Made by a program: the position numbers and the translations under genes. 12,369 bases of DNA from Cyclostephanos tholiformis (Eukaryota > Bacillariophyta > Thalassiosirophyceae > Thalassiosirales > Thalassiosiraceae), in NCBI GenBank assembly GCA_036939975.1, contig JALLPB010000884.1:1-12369 (forward strand), written 5' to 3'. The number at the start of each line of letters is the position of its first letter. Position 1 is the stretch's first letter. The notes beneath the pieces were generated by a model, which searched no databases, was not told the origin of the DNA, and was given only the letters and a program-made list of their open reading frames with translations. Of this stretch, positions 9,354 through 12,369 are shown one piece after another.

Positions 9354-10082
9354 AACAGCACAATGGTCCAAAGTATGAACCCGAGGCTGGCAAAATGCCA
9401 TGTTCCGGAAGAAGCGTTGGTCCCCGTCCCTAGCCATGCAATAGTCAGGCTGGGACTGATACCAGCGTCTCCCCCTCCACTGATGCCAGGTCCATCGTGC
9501 TCCGCGTCCTTGCCGGCGGCCATGGCGCTGCCGGAACCATCGTGATGCGTCGACGACATTGACATCGTCAAGGAAATCAGCGATGGCCTCCTCCCTCTCC
9601 GTCCACAGGTCGCGCAAGTCAATATTGAGGTCGCCGAGGAGGAGGGGGGAGCAATCCGTGGGGCAGGAGGCCCATGCGGTGCGGAGGTCATCCACCCCCA
9701 TCATGTCGCCAGGGGGGATGTACACTCCCATCACGAAGAAGCGCGCTCCGCCAGTGACGAGTTGGGATGTCATGAGGTTCGGGGAGAGGATGCGCAGGGC
9801 CTCCACCTCAAACCCCTGATGGTCCTCCTCCCAAAGGAGAGCAATTCCTCCCTGCCGTGGACTCGTCGCTTTCGACGCAATCACACGATAGCCCGAAACG
9901 AATTTCGGGTAGCGGTCGTCGGTTATTTTTGTCTCGGAGACAACACAACAACCAACTCCCATTTGGCACAAGCCTCTCGCTGCAGCCGCCAACCCCGCAC
10001 CGCGCGTGCACCTGATGTTCCAGGTCACGATGGAGAAGGTCCCGTTACCCCCCAGCGGAGGGGGCGCTGAATTAATAGACAT
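9348..10082 (-). CDS. APE-type endonuclease domain of the non-LTR retrotransposon
   Basis: This nicks chromosomal DNA to expose the 3' end that primes reverse transcription. It belongs to the exonuclease III/AP-endonuclease fold. All expected landmarks are present over 244 residues: TWNIRC (Asn about 22), SETKI (catalytic Glu about 50), GGIALLW (78-84), GVYIPP (119-124), LLLGDLNID (147-155), QPDYCMA (about 211-217) and the terminal LDHCAVV with the Asp-His pair at 239-240. The start ATG at 10082 has an in-frame TAA shortly upstream and no alternative earlier ATG in that frame. The frame ends in TAA right after DHCAVV, where the polyprotein should continue into the linker, so the stop is a product of a frame change. 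The endonuclease active site looks intact. Confidence 0.93.
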   Translation of the reverse strand: MSINSAPPPLGGNGTFSIVTWNIRCTRGAGLAAAARGLCQMGVGCCVVSETKITDDRYPKFVSGYRVIASKATSPRQGGIALLWEEDHQGFEVEALRILSPNLMTSQLVTGGARFFVMGVYIPPGDMMGVDDLRTAWASCPTDCSPLLLGDLNIDLRDLWTEREEAIADFLDDVNVVDASRWFRQRHGRRQGRGARWTWHQWRGRRWYQSQPDYCMARDGDQRFFRNMAFCQPRVHTLDHCAVV

Positions 10083-10311
10083 TAGCGTGATCGTGGAGTG
10101 ATAAAATTATTATCTCAAAAATCACGGCCAAATTAATTAATTCGACTCCCGCACGGTCACTACGCGTGCAGCTGGACCACCACAACCCTCTCATCCACAG
10201 CAAACAAGGGGGGAGTGTGCCAATGGGTGTATCCCAGTAGTAGGGTGAAGAAGCTTGTCGATTAGGCCACCATGGTGGTAGCTGCAGCGTGCGTAGCTAG
10301 CATACGGGGCT
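10083..10311 (-). other. 5' UTR of the retrotransposon
   Basis: About 229 bp lie between the right target duplication and the endonuclease ATG. An AT-rich block (10096-10143) sits next to the ATG, and the outer part is more mixed in composition. An internal promoter would be expected here for an autonomous LINE, but none could be identified. No ORF1 is encoded. Confidence 0.6.
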
Positions 10312-10324
10312 GTTCAAACAGCTG
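10312..10324. repeat. Target-site duplication, right copy
   Basis: GTTCAAACAGCTG, the second copy of the 13-bp direct repeat. It lies at the 5' side of the minus-strand retrotransposon and is followed by a run of G (the run spans 10324-10333), which belongs to the pre-insertion flank. Confidence 0.92.
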
Positions 10325-10672
10325 GGGGGGGGGCTTGAAGTGACTTAAAAAGGAAGATCGTTCCGGCGACCTTGCTCTGGGGAGAATGATAGGACAAATA
10401 TAAAACATGTCAAAGATATTGGACACCAGAAAGGTAAAAAATTGATTGACTCACCAGATGGGAGGAAAAAACATATCAGATGCATCTTGCAGCATCTCGT
10501 GCATCAACGGTCTCCGGGAAACTTGAAGTTGCATCGCCTATGACTGCAAGTGCATGAGGCACAAAATTTTTGAAAATGTTTACTTTGCAATTGGGGAGGA
10601 GGAGGAGGGAGTGGGGGATACAGAATACTTTGCTCATTGTGAGAGTATGTCAGTGTTAGTGGCAGCACCAGC
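10325..10672. other. Right flank of the insertion, no gene assigned
   Basis: A run of G (to 10333) is followed by mixed-composition DNA without a recognised motif. A minus-strand frame (10932-10504) crosses part of it and ends in a Cys/His-containing stretch (FCASCTCSHRRC), but its proline runs come from GGA/GGG repeats at 10598-10616, so coding status is unclear. It should be the original neighbour of the sequence left of 6632 before the retrotransposon arrived. Confidence 0.4.
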
Positions 10673-11034
10673 ATTAAGAAGAAGGGGAAATTGTTGGAGA
10701 CAGCAGCGTCGGCAGCAGCGGCAGCATTGGCAGTGGCCACAGTGTAGGCAGCGTTGGCAGCTTTGGTGGCATTAGCAGTGTTGGCATCGTCGGCAGCATT
10801 GGCATAGGCAGCATCAGTCTCAGCAGCATTGGCAGCGTCTAAAAGTGGAGGGGATGTTTGATACAGCACCGACAGCGGTGGCAGTAGTGGCGGCGGTGGC
10901 AGAGTTAAGGGTGGCCTTGATATAGGTGGCAAAGGCTGTGTCAGCTACAGTGGCAGCGTCAAGCAGAGGCATCAAAAATTGGGGAGGGTTGTTGGATACA
11001 GCAGCATTGCAGGCATTGGAGGTGACTGTGGCAT
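10673..11034 (-). repeat. Imperfect GCA-rich coding-type repeat (Ala/Asn-rich, 'AAVSNN' units)
   Basis: On the plus strand this is built of variations on GGCAGCATT. Longer units begin with an A-rich/G-rich stretch followed by GATACAGCA (about 10695, 10860-10870, 10995-11012). On the minus strand the units read as protein: NAAVSNNPPQFLMPLLDAA, then AVGAVSNIPSTF, then DAAVSNNFPFFLML, separated by Ala/Asn/Thr-rich runs. Two of the three frames are needed, with a TGA at 10820-10822, so the stretch is decayed if it was coding. A related unit (CNAGAVSPANHP) occurs on the other side of the retrotransposon at 6490-6523 in the dioxygenase-like frame. Confidence 0.5.
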
Positions 11035-11757
11035 GTCAAAAATGGGGAGAGTTTTATTGATGTGAAGGGACAAACTTACCTGCTTACTTAAAATAGAAAA
11101 AATCAGAGGTAAAGAATTGGCACTGCCGTGGCAAATAAAAAATAAAAAGGATCTGGGTAATGTGTGAAAACTGTTAAGCAACTATCAATATAATAATAAT
11201 ATCGAATATGGATTGGTATGAAAAAAATATTGTTTTAAAACAACACAACGGTTCTATAAAACTCTATCCTATTACTGTTGATTTTTATGATGGACTAATA
11301 ATAGTCAAATTGCATGTATAGAATTATTATTTTAATGATAAGTTTTCAATGGGTTCTAAATGAATGGTATTAAAAATAACTGGTAAATAAGTATGCATTA
11401 GATACAATAAGAATACAACAGTTACGTTAAAACGGTACCGTAGAAGATGTTTAAATTGCCAGAAGGATTAAGTGGTCTTGTGAGGATAAAAATAAGCTCA
11501 TAATTTTCTTCTCCCAACCTGAACTATATGTCACTTTGTATTCACTCATTTATTTTGCTTCAGGGGAAAAGTTATCCACCAGCCTAGGTCATTATCAATT
11601 GATAACCTACTCTACATCCAATTACCAGGCCAACCATGAGTCATTGCCCAAAATTGGATGATCTAGCTAGCCTACGCATTTACAAGAGCTAGTTACATTG
11701 GTTCAAGGATTTGCCGTGAAGCGTGCCAGTTGCCCCTACAATTTTTTTATCATCACC
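11035..11757. other. AT-rich DNA, no gene seen; possible 5' region of an LTR element
   Basis: This is mostly AT-rich, with stops in all frames and only one short open stretch (minus 11181-10972), judged non-coding. It directly precedes a Gag-like frame, so it could contain a 5' LTR and primer-binding site. I could not define LTR ends or a tRNA-complementary primer site, and the matching 3' LTR would lie outside the window. Confidence 0.35.
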
Positions 11758-12369
11758 ATGTCTGAGCCCAAAGTGCTAGCTATGAGGTATCTATCATTCT
11801 CAACGCAGTACCAGAAGTTCGTGGAAGGTCCATCGAAGAATTTCTTCAAGTCTATGTTACTTGGGAACAAGTTAGGACAGGCCCTACGAATCATGAGTAC
11901 AAGCAGAGCAGTCCCCGAAGGCCTCAAAAACCATGAGTGCAAGAAAGGGAACCGGAAGAAGCCTCCTACAATTCCCTACGTACCCTTAGTAGATGAGGTC
12001 CAAGAAGCCATCGCAAAGGGTAAGGAATACTCCAACAAGATCAAACTCCCCAACAAGACAAAGTTTAGTGTACCCATCTGGGACACTGGGACCCAGGAGG
12101 TCTTTCTGATTCACATGCAGCAAGCCAAAAGTGCATGTAAGAGGAAGGGGCTGTTCCAGGACTATGATGACACCATTGAGGCAGAATCGAAGGCCATGGA
12201 GCAAGTCAAGAGCTTCCAAAAGGCCATTGCAAATGCGATAGGACCTAAATCTAAGAAGGATGCCAAAGATCCCAACCAGTCCTCACCGGACAATCTAAAG
12301 GCAGGCCTCAAAGGTGCCCTTCTGGAAAAGAAGGTGGCCCTAGAGGCCAAGGCCATGGCTGCTGAAGGT
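11758..12369 (+). CDS. Gag-like N-terminal part of an LTR retrotransposon polyprotein (partial)
   Basis: Open frame of 204 codons from the ATG at 11758 to the window edge without a stop; in-frame TGA and TAG lie upstream (about 11665-11672), and the ATG is the first in the frame. The product is Lys-rich and helical. A stretch FSVPIWDTGTQEVFLIHMQQ (about residues 106-125) matches the shape of the Gag capsid start in copia and gypsy elements (hydrophobic-P-x-[FW]-[DE]-G-x-x-x-x-[FW]). KRKGLFQDYDD and an Ala/Lys-rich probable coiled coil (EAESKAMEQVKSFQKAIANA, then LEKKVALEAKAMAAEG) follow. Gag coats element RNA and forms the virus-like particle in the cytoplasm. I associate this form with diatom copia-like elements by recall; protease, integrase and RT should follow to the right. 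The minus-strand frames overlapping it are shadows. Confidence 0.6.
   Translation, partial: MSEPKVLAMRYLSFSTQYQKFVEGPSKNFFKSMLLGNKLGQALRIMSTSRAVPEGLKNHECKKGNRKKPPTIPYVPLVDEVQEAIAKGKEYSNKIKLPNKTKFSVPIWDTGTQEVFLIHMQQAKSACKRKGLFQDYDDTIEAESKAMEQVKSFQKAIANAIGPKSKKDAKDPNQSSPDNLKAGLKGALLEKKVALEAKAMAAEG

Larger units (their letters stand above)
6645..10311 (-). mobile_element. Non-LTR (LINE-type) retrotransposon, EN-RT, broken
   Basis: A 3667-bp element transcribed from right to left. Order in the direction of transcription: a 5' UTR of about 230 bp, APE endonuclease, linker, reverse transcriptase, zinc-finger and C-terminal domain, then a 3' UTR of about 226 bp ending in (CA)n. It is flanked by a perfect 13-bp duplication. 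No separate ORF1 (Gag-like, RNA-binding) frame is present between the 5' end and the endonuclease, so the element is either a single-ORF type or 5'-truncated. The body is clearly GC-richer than both flanks. Three frame changes (about 9350, 9005-9010, 7665-7695) and two TGA codons (7567-7569, 7555-7557) prevent one continuous polyprotein, so this copy should be inactive unless the breaks are sequencing errors. The exact clade (L1-, Jockey-, RTE- or CRE-like) cannot be fixed without a tree. Confidence 0.94.

Noticed and set aside
6888..10070. Plus-strand frames within the retrotransposon (for example 6888-7391, 8402-8722, 8795-9310)
   Set aside because: They are antisense to strong EN and RT motifs, lack any domain character, and are explained by the GC-rich composition.
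10504..10932. A host gene for a proline/alanine-rich protein
   Set aside because: The frame is made mostly of low-complexity GGA and GCA repeats, and the same repeat units also appear in other frames; no independent domain is visible.
11690..11720. A tRNA primer-binding site before the Gag-like ORF (TGGTTCAAGG)
   Set aside because: The sequence starts with TGG, but its complement does not fit the 3' end of a tRNA with a 7-base acceptor stem, and no LTR end was found beside it.
11736..12356. Minus-strand frames opposite the Gag-like ORF
   Set aside because: They are short, without motifs, and opposite a longer unbroken plus-strand frame with a Gag-like pattern.
1..12369. CRISPR array, tRNA or rRNA gene
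   Set aside because: No regularly spaced identical repeats, cloverleaf with conserved T-arm, or rRNA core sequence was seen on either strand.

Overview
The window looks like a repeat-rich stretch of a eukaryotic nuclear genome, most likely from a diatom or a related alga. That assignment is inference. It rests on long, intron-poor, transposon-type reading frames whose style I associate with diatom mobile elements: a Plavaka-like transposase, an EN-RT non-LTR element with zinc fingers after the RT, and a copia-like Gag. I see no bacterial operon, tRNA, rRNA, CRISPR array or clear host housekeeping gene.

Left part (about 500-6630): a broken multi-gene DNA transposon, or several nested ones. 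It has three decayed reading frames. Gene A (minus, 2065 to 500) encodes a basic N-terminus, a short coiled coil and a very acidic tail. A Plavaka-like transposase with an N-terminal CCHC finger (plus, 2504 to 5327) is transcribed divergently from gene A. A minus-strand frame (about 6633 to 5350) carries an HxD...H core like that of Fe(II)/2-oxoglutarate dioxygenases and ends about 22 bp tail-to-tail with the transposase. All three carry stops of more than one type and frame changes, so none is intact.

Middle (6645-10311): a 3.67-kb non-LTR retrotransposon on the minus strand, clearly more GC-rich than its surroundings. It is bounded by a perfect 13-bp direct repeat (6632-6644 and 10312-10324), read as the target-site duplication. 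It encodes an APE-type endonuclease, a reverse transcriptase with all core motifs, and a C-terminal zinc-finger/tail domain. At least three frame changes and two TGA stops break it. It appears to have landed inside the minus-strand dioxygenase unit: the sequence flanking both sides contains related Ala/Asn-rich 'AVSNN'-type coding repeats.

Right part (10325-12369): GCA/GGC-type imperfect repeats (10673-11034), then about 700 bp of AT-rich DNA without a recognisable gene, then the start of an open plus-strand frame (11758 to the window edge) that resembles the Gag region of a diatom LTR retrotransposon.

The most interesting observation is the association of a Plavaka-like transposase, a putative Fe(II)/2OG dioxygenase and a third acidic-tail ORF in one head-to-head and tail-to-tail layout. 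It recalls the pairing of TET/JBP oxygenases with KDZ transposons in fungi, but with a different transposase family.
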